Counted from the stretch's first letter, positions 13,144-24,895 are shown. The stretch: DNA of 64,000 bases from Macrobrachium rosenbergii (GCF_040412425.1 NC_089741.1:41858538-41922537); one strand, 5' to 3'. Made by a program: numbers and translations. Notes: generated by a model from the sequence alone, not told the origin.

Positions 13144-16100
13144 GTCAAGAAAATGTACAACAAATATTAATCGATTTAGTGTATCGTAGCGTTTGTATCG
13201 TGAAATTGTATCATACAAAAAAACCATTTTAACTGTCCCTAAATTAAACTAGATTCTTCTTACGCCACTCTGTATGATACAAGCGTTCCTTTCACCCAAT
13301 GTTAGTCTTCTATCCTGAGTAGGTTTGAATCCCAGTGGAGAAAGAATGCCTTCGTTAATTTTCTTTTGGATTTCAAGGCTTCTATTAAAAAGTGTGTGCT
13401 ACAAAATAAAGAACTAAAGAATCTAAAAGGAATTTGTGGCAGTTACAAACATTATCAATAGAGTTTGCCCAACAGTTACCTTTAGAGTGTTAATCACTAC
13501 AGTCAAGCTTTGGTATTATTCCGCTGCTTCTGTGTTCCATGACCCATACAAGCTTTTATCTTCTAAGATTATAGTGCACTGCTTTCTTTGGGGAGAAACC
13601 TTATTCATTCTCTTGTCACGCCATTCTTTGGATTGAAAGATCTAATACCCTCCTTGAGAAAGCTGATGACCTATCTTGTTTCATCAGATAATCTGCTTTT
13701 AATCTGATATCCTCTTTTCGAAAGAATTAAGATAGCCTTCTTCACACCCGCCAACTTTATTCCAAATCTGACCATCTTCTCTTGATCAGACCGGACACAA
13801 GCACGACCACCTCCACTCAGCAAGCGTTCTTCCCCAAGTCGAGAAGCTGGTAGGGGAAGAAGGACTGAACAAAGTGGAAGAGGTGAATGAGAATGGAATT
13901 GATACCACCGAGGCGCCCGTCCTCTCCAAGGACATCCTCCAGCAGGATCAGCAGGAAGAAGCAGTGCCCGATGCCCAGGAAGAGACTGACAACATTCCTG
14001 AGGAGGTGAGTTTCACATCTTAAGAGGATGGTCTGAAGTTTTTGTTTCTGTCCTCTCCAAGAATCAACTGCAGATTTTGACGGTTTCAGTGAAAGGACAT
14101 TACTTTTAGCCCACTAACTATTCTCTACTTTTGGACAGTCAGTACAACCCTCAAAAACTCATGTAAAACATCCTTGCAAATTACAAATTTCCTTACACGT
14201 TTGTCAAACCTGGCTTTATACCTACACAAACTCCTAGCTCAATGTTTCCCATATTAACAATTCTATTTCTGTTCAAGGAGGTAGAAGCCCTGGTTGAAGA
14301 AGTTGCTGAAATAGAAGACGCCGAGAGAAAGATTGAGGAAGAAATGGGTATCCAGGAGATGATGCAGAAAGAGATTGAGGAAATGAAGAAGAAAGTTAAG
14401 CTCCCAATTGACCTCATCCTTGGTAACCCTTCCTTGGTAAGTGACAAGAATCTGAGAGAATCAACGATTTTTGAGGAGATAAAATGGTAACTCCGGTCTC
14501 ATCTTTGCTTTAACTTTACAATACCAAGCTACTTAACAAATAATTTCAGTATTGCAAGAAACATTTCAAAACAAGTTCCTTCATCCACCAAATTTAAGTA
14601 TCAAATGTGAAAAGCTTTCCCATAAGACCCTTCCTTTTCCTGCAGGCTGGTCGTGATGTCAACTGCGAAGTCGAGCGCCGCCAGCAGCCTATCGGAGGCG
14701 GCATTGTGACCCAAGCAATCATCGTCACCTGCAGTGACGACGACAGCAGCAACGACAGACCTGAAATCATTGTATCGCCTCCTGGTCCTCGTCCTTTCGG
14801 ACCTCCTCTCTCTCTCCTGGCACCCATCATGAAGATGCTCTCATCCAAGGCAAAGGCTCGCATGGTCAAGCCCATCCAGATCAAGACTGTGGCCGGACCA
14901 CCTCCATTCGCTCTCCCATCCGGCCCCAGGCCTTGCTCTCCAAATGACCCCTTCCCATGCATCATGAACCAGCCTAAGAATTTAGGGCCATTCCCAGGTC
15001 CCATCAATGGACCATTCCCTATGCCAGTTCCAATTAACGGTCCAGTACATTTCAACGGACCTATGCCAGGCCCATTCGCTGGTCCATTCCCTGGCCAAAA
15101 TGGTCCCCTCTCAATTGCAAATGGTCCCCTCTCAATTGCAAATGGTCCCCTCCCAATTGCAAATGGTCCCCTCCCAATTGCAAATGGTCCCTTCCCTGGC
15201 CCTTTCCCAGGACCAAACCCTGATCAGATCTCCAGAAGCCTTCACATGCCACTAAATGGACCCATGCCAAATGACATTCCCAGCCCTTTCCCAGGACCTT
15301 TCCCATCCCCATCTGATGTCCCTCTCCCAGTAGCCCCAAAAATTTTGATGCAAGGCCCAATCATTACTGAAAACATCATGGATGATGAGCCCCAACACCG
15401 AATGATGCCCTTGGCACTCCGTCCCCTGCCACGTGTATCTCCTCGTATGCCCAAAATCCTAGCTTTTGCCACTCGTCCAGAGAAGCAAGTACCTCAGACT
15501 ATCATCTCTTCCCTTCAGCGTGGAGCTAACAAAGTTCCCCAGAGAGAACCAAAGATCCTTCAAGCATTCCCTGAACCCCAAGGTCGCGCCCTTCCTTCAC
15601 CCGTTACACTGCCTGGTCTTCGTCTCCTGCCAGCACGACTTCTCTCTGGACCAGTCTGTAAGTACAGCTACTGTATACGAATACTCAAGTCCATTTACTT
15701 TGGTATTTAGTAGGTACGGATGCAATTTTTTTACTTCTGCAATATGTAATCCACATAGTAAAGTACTTTCTATGCAGCTAATACTGCCTTTTTGGTTTGT
15801 TTCACATCAATAATTGGAAGTTATGACTTCAAAATACAAATCATTTTAATAACAGCATCTGCACTCGTTCCAGTCATGAGAGGAATCAGACGCAATGACG
15901 AACCTCGTCCAATCACCCACATGGAAATGCGCAAACCAGAGCCCATCCCAAATTTGCCAGACTTCGAACCCCGTTTCCCTGACTTTGGACCCCCAAGAGT
16001 GCACACCGTGATCAACCCTGAGAGACCCATTTTCAACCAGTTCCCTCCAAACGGTCCACCCAAAATCGGCGAACTCGACCCCGCCAAGATCGTTTCCAAG

Positions 16101-16451
16101 ATCATCGAGGTCAACAGCCGTCCCATGCCCGTGGACGTCATGTCCCCACCAAAGCCCATCGCTGTCATTCACAAGGTGGAGCCACTGGCCGGACCCCAGA
16201 TCCCCATCTTCCCCCCACCACCTCCCCCACCTCCTTCCTCCATCAAGCTGCCTCCCCCACCCCCACCCAAGATGGACCCAGAGGGACGCATTGGAAACAT
16301 CCACAACGTGGAGCCTGACGCGGAGTTCGTCCCCCACCCACAGCAGCCACCAACCCCAGCTCCTCTTCTGGACATGACGCCCCAGGAGATTCACGAGCGC
16401 GCTCCCCAGCCCGCTGAGGACCGCAAGCACCACCTCCTCATTGTCAACTAA
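12696..16451 (+). CDS. Partial gene: proline-rich single-pass membrane protein (five 3' coding exons)
   Basis: Five exons join in frame: 12696-12833, 13790-14005, 14278-14436, 14646-15657 and 15874-16451, giving 700 residues to a TAA stop. All introns are GT-AG, phases 0,0,0,1. The first visible exon has a basic segment and then a ~22-residue hydrophobic helix (MVCITLLAAAFMIGFF...), followed by Cys-Asp-Cys. By the positive-inside rule this suggests a type II protein with a short cytoplasmic tail. After the helix come an acidic Glu-rich stretch, a likely coiled coil, a two-Cys segment (GRDVNCEVERRQQPIGGG, then a second Cys), and a long Pro/Gly/Asn-rich region with GPFPGPF-type repeats. Poly-Pro runs lie near the C-terminus. 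The start codon and 5' exons were not found upstream in this window. I do not recognise the family with certainty and give no function. That it is a real gene is strongly supported by coordinated reading frames across five exons. Confidence 0.85.
12848..13004. repeat. Long intronic palindrome (71-bp arms, 15-bp loop)
   Basis: The left arm 12848-12918 (AACTGGATGGTATCAAATGG...) is the near-perfect inverse of the right arm 12934-13004. Only 15 bases separate them. It lies inside the intron, starting 14 bases after the donor of the exon ending at 12833. It could be a small foldback MITE, and it would form a long hairpin in the pre-mRNA. Confidence 0.92.
13069..13141. repeat. Intronic (AT)n microsatellite
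   Basis: About 36 AT units in the intron between 12834 and 13789. Confidence 0.95.
13790..14005 (+). CDS. Membrane-protein gene, acidic exon
   Basis: Acceptor TTGATCAG| and donor GAG|GTGAGT. The exon is 216 bp, 72 codons, phase 0 at both ends. It is His-rich at the start (GHKHDHLH) and then Glu/Gln/Asp-rich (LQQDQQEEAVPDAQEETD), which fits a flexible extracellular or lumenal stalk. Confidence 0.85.
14278..14436 (+). CDS. Membrane-protein gene, coiled-coil exon
   Basis: Acceptor TGTTCAAG| and donor TTG|GTAAGT. The exon is 159 bp, 53 codons, phase 0 at both ends. It is dominated by Glu/Lys heptad-like sequence (EIEDAERKIEEEMGIQEMM), probably a coiled coil, and ends with LPIDLILGNPSL, which leads into the Cys-containing segment of the next exon. 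A second AG three bases downstream (exon from 14281) would drop one Glu. Confidence 0.85.
14646..15657 (+). CDS. Membrane-protein gene, large Pro/Gly-rich exon
   Basis: Acceptor CCTGCAG| and donor GTCT|GTAAGTAC. The exon is 1012 bp, entering in phase 0 and leaving in phase 1. It starts with a segment that looks like a folded domain (GRDVNCEVERRQQPIGGG, then TQAIIVTCSDDD) and continues with low-complexity Pro/Gly/Asn sequence. Four 21-bp tandem units at 15099-15182 encode NGPLSIA or NGPLPIA. Several long minus-strand open frames here are composition artefacts. Confidence 0.88.
15099..15182 (+). repeat. In-frame 21-bp tandem repeat in the Pro-rich exon
   Basis: Four near-identical 21-bp units encode the heptapeptide NGPL(S/P)IA. 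They differ by a T/C change that converts Ser to Pro in the last two copies. Recent slippage is likely, so copy number may vary between individuals. Confidence 0.9.
15874..16451 (+). CDS. Membrane-protein gene, terminal coding exon
   Basis: Acceptor CGTTCCAG|; the exon enters in phase 1 and ends at TAA 16449-16451. It encodes 191 complete codons. The sequence is Pro-rich with charged spacers (MRGIRRNDEPRPITHMEMRK), an eight-Pro run and a six-Pro run, and a C-terminus of DRKHHLLIVN. It lacks a second membrane segment. Codon third positions are GC-rich compared with the flanking introns, as expected of real coding sequence. Confidence 0.88.
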
Positions 16452-17446
16452 GGCTCGCGACGAGTTCGGTGGACTGAGGTCGCCTCCGTGCGGGGTGAAA
16501 CCAAGCCGCAAACAAAGGCTACACTTTTTTTTTATTATATATATAAAAAGATCCCGATTATAATCCTGAGTGATAACCATGTGACATATCAAGAAGCCTT
16601 AACCAGTGGATAGAATCTCAAAGCTGTAATCGGATAATTAACCAAATACAATAACTGTTTTGTTACTTATTTACTGTAAATTATCGTCTTTCTTTTAAAT
16701 TATATCGTTCAGATTACCGTCCCCGCCCCCACCTGTAAATTATGAATTCTCCGGAGAGGATACTGGTCTAAGTAGACCTTTCAAGCAGTACACAAGCTAT
16801 GTCAAACAAAAGTTGAGAATTCTCATTGCATGGAATGTCTACTTAACCAGCATTTCAGTCTCCGCCTTTCATCAATTATATCTTTATCTTTAAGGAAGAA
16901 ACAATATCTTCAGAGCAATTTCTTACACGGACTAAGATTTCCTCATATAGCACCATATCTTTAGTTTTATCTTGCAAACAAAGAAGTATAACGCGAAGGA
17001 TGACGTCATCTATACAGCCAATACGATAAACAGGCTTCCGTAAAAAAATAAATGTATATTACTCGCAAAAAAAACTTGTCTTCCATATCAGTATGATATT
17101 CACAAAAAAAAACTATGCATCTATAGATGAAGATTTTTAGTTTATAAGGTTCTCTACCTAATAAAAGATAAAATTGAAGAATTTTTTTTTTTTTTTTTGA
17201 CAACGGAAAAAACATTCCGGGCGATTCATTCGTAAAATGCTGATTGCTGAAACACACAGAATGACGCCATATATATATATATTTTTTTTTTTGTATTATT
17301 CTACAGTAGAATAAAAAATGAGAAAATAAATTTTGTTTGCTTTGATTTCCTCAACTTCAAAAAACTATTTATATTTCTTTTTTCTCATTCACATATTTTT
17401 CTTCCTGTTTTGTTTCTCATAGTTTAAAGTACGATATTTGATATCA
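16452..17446 (+). other. Probable 3' UTR and flank of the membrane-protein gene
   Basis: This is AT-rich sequence with no open frame of note after the stop. AATAAA hexamers occur at 17310-17315 and 17325-17330. Either could serve as a polyadenylation signal, but an earlier non-canonical site is equally possible. Confidence 0.35.
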
Positions 17447-17910
17447 GTTTTCTGTAAAAAACTGTGTGCCAGCTTTATCAGTCCGTCACTATATTCATCA
17501 GCACTTTTTCTCTCAACTTTCTGTCCATACTTTTCTATCCCGCACTTTATTCTGTCCACTTTTTCTCTCCGCATTTTCCTATCACGCCCTCAGTCTCAAA
17601 AACTAGTAGGAGGCTGAAGACTGCAAGTGTTATGTTGATCATCCACCCTCAATCATCAAACATACAAATTGCAGCCCTCTGGCCCCTCACTAACTCGTCT
17701 ATTAAAGAGTTAAGTTAGCCATAATCGTGCTACTGGCAACTATACTGTGGATAGGCCACCACCGGGCCGTGGTTAAGTTTATAGGCCGTGGCTCCTTACT
17801 GGCATTATACAGGACCACCGAAAGACTTTTCAGGGCCTTGATTCTGCAATGTGGCGGCTGTACAGAAAACTCGGTGCGCCGAAGAAACTGGCGCATTTTC
17901 TGTTTTATTT
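17447..17910 (+). mobile_element. MITE-like dispersed repeat, copy A
   Basis: The ~460-bp unit begins TTTTCTGTAAAAAACTGTGTG and ends near CTGGCGCATTTTCTG. It contains CCGCACTTTATTCTGTCC, TGATCATCCACCCTC and GGATAGGCCACCAC. It is homologous along its whole length to the inverted copy at 21290-21690. It encodes nothing convincing, so a non-autonomous DNA element is likely. Confidence 0.7.
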
Positions 17911-18979
17911 GTTCTTAATTTCTGACACTGGAGGAATTCTTCAAAAAAAAAAAAAAAAAAATTAAGGATATTTCTATCTACCATTCATGAAACTTTCTCA
18001 ACTTAAAACAATTAAATTTTCTTAATAAAACTGACCTGGAAATATTTTAACAATGAATTTAACAGAAACAGAAGAAAAAAATTTTTTTGCACAATTTCAC
18101 TTTTTTTTTTTTTTTGTAAAGGCAGTCTTTCACAAAATAGGAAGTTACAAGTGTAATATGCAAACTATCAAACAAAATAATATACAAAGTAGATATGAGT
18201 AGCGAATATAAAGAAAACAAAATAAAATATAAAGGAAACAAAATAAATAAATCAATCAATAACTAAATAAAAATACAAAACTTTCAAATCAGATTAGCTC
18301 AGACATATTAAAAGAAATTTTATCCCACAAACTGAGAGAGATTAACATCAGCTTTCTTGTTAATAACAGCAGAAAATGACCGCGCAGTGAAGTACATACG
18401 CACACACACATACACATGCATACATACATACCCTGGCATACTTACATACAAGGAAAAATTATAAGAATAGAGCCAGGGTGACGAAAAGCATCTTCTTAGC
18501 AAAAGGGACATGAATTACCTACTATCTTCGGCTCTGAGAATGAAGAATGTTGATGCTGATGCCTAAAAGACTGAGGTGGTCTGAACATGTGATGAGAACA
18601 GGGAAGAAACACTTAGTAAAAAAAAGTAGCTGATGATTCTGATAATTATAATGATAATGATAACGTATACTGGTTGAAATGGTTATAAAAATATGGTATC
18701 GTTTACGTTTATGAAAAAAAAATATTACTCATTCTTACATATTTTTCTCAGAAGCAAATTACATTACTACCATTATTTAACATTATTTATCGCTAAAAGT
18801 CTACCAAAATCATACTCTGTTGACACCATCTAAAACCAGCAATTTCTCAAGAAAAAATCCTTTTAGAGAGCGACCAAATAGTTTTAAAAACACTTTATAT
18901 TCTTATAAGTGACTCTTCTTCTCTGCATGCAAAGGAAGAAACCCGACAATGTAAATTGGTAGTCTGCCTTTACAGCACT

Positions 18980-18980
18980 C

Positions 18981-19044
<64 letters not shown>

Positions 19045-19178
19045 ATGAGTGTGTGCTAATGTGTGACATCTCTGCCATCTGAACTGATCCTGAACTGATA
19101 ATGATTTATCTCTGCCATCCTGCAGTGAGATGAGAGAGAATGAGAGAGAGCTAATAATGACTTATCTCTGCCATCCTG

Positions 19179-19225
<47 letters not shown>
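18980..19225. repeat. (GT)n and (GA)n microsatellites
   Basis: GT at about 18983-19044. A tandem phrase CTTATCTCTGCCATCCTG recurs at about 19107 and 19160, and GA runs at about 19180-19225. Confidence 0.92.
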
Positions 19226-19228
<3 letters not shown>

Positions 19229-19751
19229 TGACCTATCTCTGGTATTCTACAATGAAAAATACCTGATTACACAAACGAAAATGACCTAACTCGCATGCAA
19301 AAAAAAAAGAGAGGTACTTCCACTAACCTGTAATTACTTATTGTTAGAACCACTTCCCGTAAAACAACAATAACACCATTATTTAAAAACACATCCCCAT
19401 TTGACTCAAAGAATAGTTAGAATGTACTATCTACCTACTGCAAAGTTACCACATCTATCTTAGTCGCTGTTGCATGCATGCCTTCAATCGTTGTCTTGAC
19501 ACCGGACGCAGAAAATTCAGTAATGAAAAAATTCAGTAATGAAAAAATTCAATAATGAAATTCATTAACAAAAGATTATACTTCTCGGCAGGGCGTATCA
19601 TAACTCCGCCCTCCTAATTGGTCGAGATAAAAACAAATGGATTTAAAGAACGAAAATTGATAATAAGAATAAATAAAATAAAAGAAAAATAATAAGTAAA
19701 CATGAAAATACATAACAATAAATTAATATGATTAATAATGATTAAGGAAAA

Positions 19752-20294
19752 AGGCCACTGTAGGAAATCAGGTTTATGTGAGTGAACATAAAAACAGCAG
19801 AGGGCTTTCGATCTTAGCCAAGGTCTCTTCAGCTGTGCTAAACAGTGCCTACAGAGCTTTCACACTGAAACAAAACAGTAATTACAAATTACAGCTACAG
19901 AGCTTTCACACTGAAACAAAACAGTAATTACAAATTACAGAGTTTTTACAAAGAAACAAGATAGTAATTACTGAATTTTCACAGAGAAACGAAAAAGTAA
20001 TTACAAAGTTTGTACACAGAAACAAAACGTAAAACAAACATTCAATGAGCAAATGCTCATTCAATATTTTTTTCCGTTTTGTTTCTGTGTAAAAGCTTTG
20101 TAATTACTGTTTTGTCTCTGTGTAAAAATTTTGTAATTACTGCCTTGTTTCTTTGTAAAAACTTTGTAATTATTGCTTTGTTTCTTTGTAAAAACTTTGT
20201 AATTACTGTTTAGCACAGCTGAAGAGAACCTTAGCGAAGGTCGAAAGCTCCTGTTTTCACATTTATTCACATAAACTTGGTTTCCTACTTTGCC
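19752..20294. mobile_element. Foldback element with inverted arms and internal repeats
   Basis: The left end GGCCACTGTAGGAAATCAGG and the right end (read inverted) GGCAAAGTAGGAAACCAAG match. The match continues through TTTATGTGA, GCTTTCGA and CTCTTCAGCTGTGCTAAACAG. Between the arms, a ~33-bp unit (AATTACAAAGTTTTCACA..GAAACAAAACAG) repeats in one direction in the left half and the opposite direction in the right half. The element is therefore palindromic over about 540 bp, typical of foldback DNA transposons without coding capacity. Confidence 0.85.
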
Positions 20295-21289
20295 ATTCTT
20301 TTCTCAACAAATCAAGACAGACACTAAGAACGCACCTTCATTATTGAATTCGACCCTCCTGCAAATGATTCTCACATACCTGAGTTCCATGCATGATGCA
20401 TTGTGGGAGACTGATCTCAGGTGGAGCACTGTTTACGCTGAATGCTGTATTACAAGAACCCTTATCTCGTATAAATATCATTCCTCTTTTTCTGTTTGAC
20501 GTACGGCATAATTTTTACTGTTTACGCTGGAATAACTTGGAATAACTCCTACGCTTTGTACAGAGCATAATTTTCCCATTTGACTTACGACTTCCCTATT
20601 CTGTTAACCATAAGACATTATATTCACGCTTCAACGCAACGCTTCATTGAATTCTTGTTTGGTGAATGGCATAATTTTCCTGTTAAGTAAAGCACGGGAT
20701 CTGTAGGTCTTGACATATGGCATCAACTTCAGTCTGACACTGGGGAAAAATGTTCTTGTCTGATGTCTGACACAGGGGACAAATTTTCTTGTTTCCTGTC
20801 AGACATCTCCCTTCTTGATATGGCACCATACTTTCATGTTTAAGACAGGGTATAGTTTTAGGGTTTGTTTTAGGAAATCCAATAACCATTTTTCATGGGG
20901 TACTTTCGTCCCTGACCCAGTTCAACTCTAACATAGAATAACATTTAGGTTTGTTTTACGAAATCCTGTCACTGTTTGGCATGGGACACCTTCTTCCTCA
21001 AGTCAAGTTCCACTTTGCATGTCTAATTAAGAAGTGTCATCATCCACCCACCTAAAGCAAGTTTCAAATGAAGCCTTTCAGACGGGATGTCTCAAAAGTG
21101 TTCGTTGATATACATTTAATTCCCCTGAAATTCACGATTTCTTTTTACCCATTGCATTTCGATAATGAATATTAAAAATACTATAATGATTTGATTAATA
21201 CTGCTTTAGTAATCCCCGAAAATAACGTAATCTAAGTTCAGTATTTCTCTTTCTTAAATAAATAAGATTCCGCAAAACATAAGTAAAAA

Positions 21290-21690
21290 CAGTTTCTTTG
21301 CGCAATCGAGTTTTCTTACAGCCACTACTGCGTATAATCAAGGCCACCGAACACAGATCTATCTTTTCAGTGGTCTCTATCATAATGTATGAGCCGCTGC
21401 CCATGAAACTTTAACCACGGCAGTGGTGGCCTATCCCTAACAATTTGCCAGAAGCATGATTATGACTAATTTAACCTTAAATGAAATAAAAAAAAAACTT
21501 GAGGCTAGGGCTGCAATTTGGTATGTTTGATGATTGGAGGGTGGGTGATCAACATGCCAATCTGCAGCCCTCTAACCTCAGTAGTTCTTTAAGGTGAGGG
21601 CGGACGAAACGTGCGGAGAAAAAGTGCGGACAGAATAAAGTGCGGACGGACAGACAAAGCCGGCACAATAGTTTTCTTTTGCAGAAAACT
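21290..21690 (-). mobile_element. MITE-like dispersed repeat, copy B (inverted)
   Basis: Read on the minus strand, it shares with copy A the blocks GCACTTTATTCTGTCC, GTTGATCA.CCACCCTC, AATTGCAGCCCT and GGATAGGCCACCACTG. Both copies have ends close to TTTTCTG. The two copies diverge by perhaps a quarter, so they are separate old insertions rather than a recent duplication. Confidence 0.7.
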
Positions 21691-21921
21691 AAAAGAAAGT
21701 TCCCAGTATGATCCTCGACAAATCAGCTGCATAAATGAAAAGGGAATGAGATGATATACACAGGAAGTCGTCGATCACCGGACATGGATGAATGAATGAA
21801 TAAAAGTGTTGATATACGTATGACGATTATATTAATGATATTTAGGCTGTCAAGCAAAGCACTGAGCACTTTCGGCCATTCAGCAGTTAAAGACAGTGAA
21901 ATGTTAGTAGGTGTGGTTGGA

Positions 21922-23350
21922 CAGCAAGCACCGAGATCCAGAAAATACACAGCAAGCACCCGAGATCAGAAACCACCGCGAGATCAGAAAAACAGCAAGC
22001 ACCGAGATCCACAGCAAGCACACCGGATCAGAAAACAAACAAGCACCGAGATCCAGAAAATACACAGCAAGCACCGAGATCCAGAAAACAAAGCAAGCAC
22101 CGAGATCCAGAAAAAACAGCAACACCGAGATCCAGGAAACACACAGCAACACCAAGAAAATACACAGCAGCACCGAGATCCAGAAAATACACAGCAAGCA
22201 CCGAGATCAGAAAACAAAGCAAGCACTGAGATCAGAAAAACACAGCAAACCGAGATCCAGATAATACAGCAAGCACCAAGATCAGAAAACAAAGCAAGCA
22301 CCGAGATCCAGAAAATACAGCAAAGCACCGGATCACAGCAAGCACCGAGATCCAGAAAATACACAGCAAGCACCGAGATCAGAAAAATACACAGCAAGCA
22401 CCGAGATCAGAAAACAAAGCAAGCACCGAGATCCAGAAATACACAACCAAGCACCGAGATCAGAAAACAAAGCAAGCACCGAGATCAGAAAATACAGCAA
22501 GCACCGAGATCCAGAAAATACACAGCAAGCACCGAGATCCAGAAAATACACAGCAAGCACCGAGATCCAGAAAACAAAGCAAGCACCGAGATCCAGAAAA
22601 TACACAGCAAGCACCGAGATCCAGAAAACAAAGCAAGCACCGAGATCCAGAAAATACACAGCAAGCACCGAGATCCAGAAAAGCACAGCAAGCACCGAGA
22701 TCAGAAAACACACACAAGCACCGAGATCAGAAAACGCACAGTAAGCACCGAGATCCAGAAAAATACACAGCAACCGAGATCAGAAAACAAAGCAAGCACC
22801 GAGATCCAGAAAATACACAGCAAGCACCGGTCCAGAACAAAAGCAAGCACCGAGATCAGAAAATACAGCAAGCACCAAGATCCAGAAAAAAGCAAAAGCA
22901 CCGAGATCGAAAATACACAGCAGAAATCAGAAAACAAAGCAAGCACCGAGATCCAGAAAATACACAGCAAGCACCGAGATCCAGAAAACAAAGCAAGCAC
23001 CGAGATCCAGAAAATACACAGCAAGCACCGAGATCCAGAAAACAAAGCAAGCACCGAGATCCAGAAAATACACAGCAAGCACCAAGATCCAGAAAACAAA
23101 GCAAGCACCGAGATCCAGAAAATACACAGCAAGCACCGAGATCCAGAAAACAAAGCAAGCACCGAGATCCAGAAAATACACAGCAAGCACCGAGATCCAG
23201 AAAACAAAGCAAGCACTGAGATCCAGAAAATACACAACAAGCACCGAGATCCAGAAAACACACACAAGCACTGAGATCCAGAAAACACACAGTAAGCACA
23301 GAGATCCAGAAAATACACAGCAAGCACCGAGATCCACAAAATACACAGCA
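21922..23350. repeat. 1.4-kb minisatellite with a 54-bp higher-order unit
   Basis: Two subunits alternate: a 28-bp one (GCAAGCACCGAGATCCAGAA + AATACACA) and a 26-bp one ending AACAAA. The dimer is 54 bp, a multiple of three, so frames stay open on both strands for up to 492 codons. The left third is more degenerate, and 23.0-23.25 kb is almost perfect. The peptides are pure repeat with no domain, and I do not annotate them as genes. Confidence 0.93.
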
Positions 23351-23619
23351 AGTAGAAGGATCTAAGGATAGCGTTACAGCCTCTGTTAATACTACCAAGA
23401 AAAAACAGTCTTACAGGATAAGGATTGAACTACCATGGGTATTGGGCATTATGGCATTCTTGGTGGGCAGTTGTATGAAAATACTGCAGGAAAATATTTT
23501 TCCAATATTTAATTTAAAAAATACTATTTGGAATTTACTTAGGAAATACTCCTTCAACTTTAAGCTTAAGTACCAAATAGCATCATGTCCAGAGCATCAA
23601 GTTAAATGTACTGCTCCCT

Positions 23620-23770
23620 TGATGGCCAGTGGTCAAAGTCACTGTCAATGGTTCTTAAGCCAGGCAGCGGTTCGAATCCCCCAGGGGACGAATCCCATAA
23701 CAGTTATAATCACATTTGGGTGTAGGTTATTCCCCAGGTATAGTGAAGTGGATTTGAAACGATAGTTGTG
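23620..23770 (+). mobile_element. Possible tRNA-derived SINE fragment
   Basis: It contains GGTTCGAATCC (23669-23679), a match to the RNA polymerase III B box, about 35 bases after a weak A-box-like stretch. The tail GGTGTAGGTTATTCCCCAGG follows. It lacks the folding of a working tRNA gene. Confidence 0.5.
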
Positions 23771-23860
23771 GCTCCACATTCATGAATACAAAAAGGTCAT
23801 GCATTTATAAGTGACAAAAATTCGTAGTACTTTGTAAATCTAAAGCGTCAAACTTATGCC

Positions 23861-24165
23861 AGGGACCAAGCACTGGAACCTATGAGCTCATTCAGCGCTG
23901 AAATGGAAACTGACAGTAAAAAAGGTTTGAAAGGTGTAACAGGAGGAAAACCTCGCAGTTGCACTATGAATCAATTGTAAGGAGAGGGTGGAGAGTAAGA
24001 TGGAAGAAAGAGAATACGAAAGGAGGTACAATAAAAGGAATGAAAGCACTTGCAGCTAGGGGCCGAAGGCACGCTGCAAAGAACCTTAAGTAACGCCTAC
24101 AGTGCACAGCATGAGGCGCACTAACGTCACTACTCTCATCCCACCCCCGGGGGCATCCACCTCTG
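23861..24165 (+). mobile_element. SINE-like ~290-bp repeat, copy 1
   Basis: It starts near CCAAGCACTGGAACCTATGA and runs through TTCAGCGCTGAAATGGAAA, AAAGGTGTAACAGGAGGAAA, GGAGAGGGTGGA and CCTACAGTGCA to CCCCCGGGGG. At least seven copies lie in this window. Dispersed repeats of this kind are common in decapod genomes (recalled knowledge, not searched). Confidence 0.8.
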
Positions 24166-24761
24166 ACAATACCAAATAATCTTGAAAATGGGAAATATTA
24201 GGATGAACATAACATTACCATAGCAATGCCAAGCGCGAAAATCACCATCATTCCATTATACTGCAGAGAAGATGTCTACATGAGGTTACCAGACATAATC
24301 TTGAAATAAAAATATCTATAATTATCATAATATAATCACTGGCTTCCTATACCAGATCACCTTTTCAATTGGGATGTAGAAAAGACGCTGATATAAGCCT
24401 AATTTTGATGATAATTACACTAATATGATTTATTCAATTACATTTTCGTCACTGGTCAAGAAAGGCCGCGGTATGAAGGTAATTGAGTAAGCGAGACACG
24501 TGCATTATGCAATTGTAATTTGCAATAATGGACTTTATGTTTTCTCCGTCTGTTCTTTTAGAGTTCTGGCGAGGTACAAAAATTTTTTCATTTATTCGAC
24601 TGTTAATTTATCTTGATTTGGTAATCATTTGTTATTCTCTTTTATGGCTTTTTTTTATTCGTATTTCTACAAATCAATATTCTCCTCTGTGCAATGCTGT
24701 TTTGCAAGTTAATGGAAATTTTGACTTGGCTCTTGTGAATGGCTACAATATTGCAGTTAAT

Positions 24762-24763
24762 AA

Positions 24764-24822
<59 letters not shown>

Positions 24823-24895
24823 CTTGGTACATCTGCATACAAACATATAAAAATATAAATACACATGTTTACGTATAATTTTATTTATATATACA

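Noticed and set aside
14594..15055. 153-codon minus-strand Gly-rich frame
   Set aside because: It is the shadow of the Pro-rich plus-strand exon, crosses its acceptor, and has no independent support.
15846..16592. 248-codon minus-strand frame opposite the terminal exon of the membrane-protein gene
   Set aside because: It is the reverse of a GC-rich, Pro-rich coding exon. The plus-strand frame is supported by splice sites and continuity across five exons.
20061..20270. Minus-strand frame with repeated NYKVFTKKQ-like peptide
   Set aside because: It arises from the tandem repeats within the foldback element.
21796..23274. 492-codon plus-strand open frame and minus-strand frames of 130-216 codons
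   Set aside because: They translate a 54-bp minisatellite, which is open on both strands because its period is a multiple of three. There is no domain and no splice context.
23669..23679. Possible tRNA gene, from the B-box match
   Set aside because: No cloverleaf with paired acceptor and anticodon arms can be built around it. A SINE remnant is more likely.
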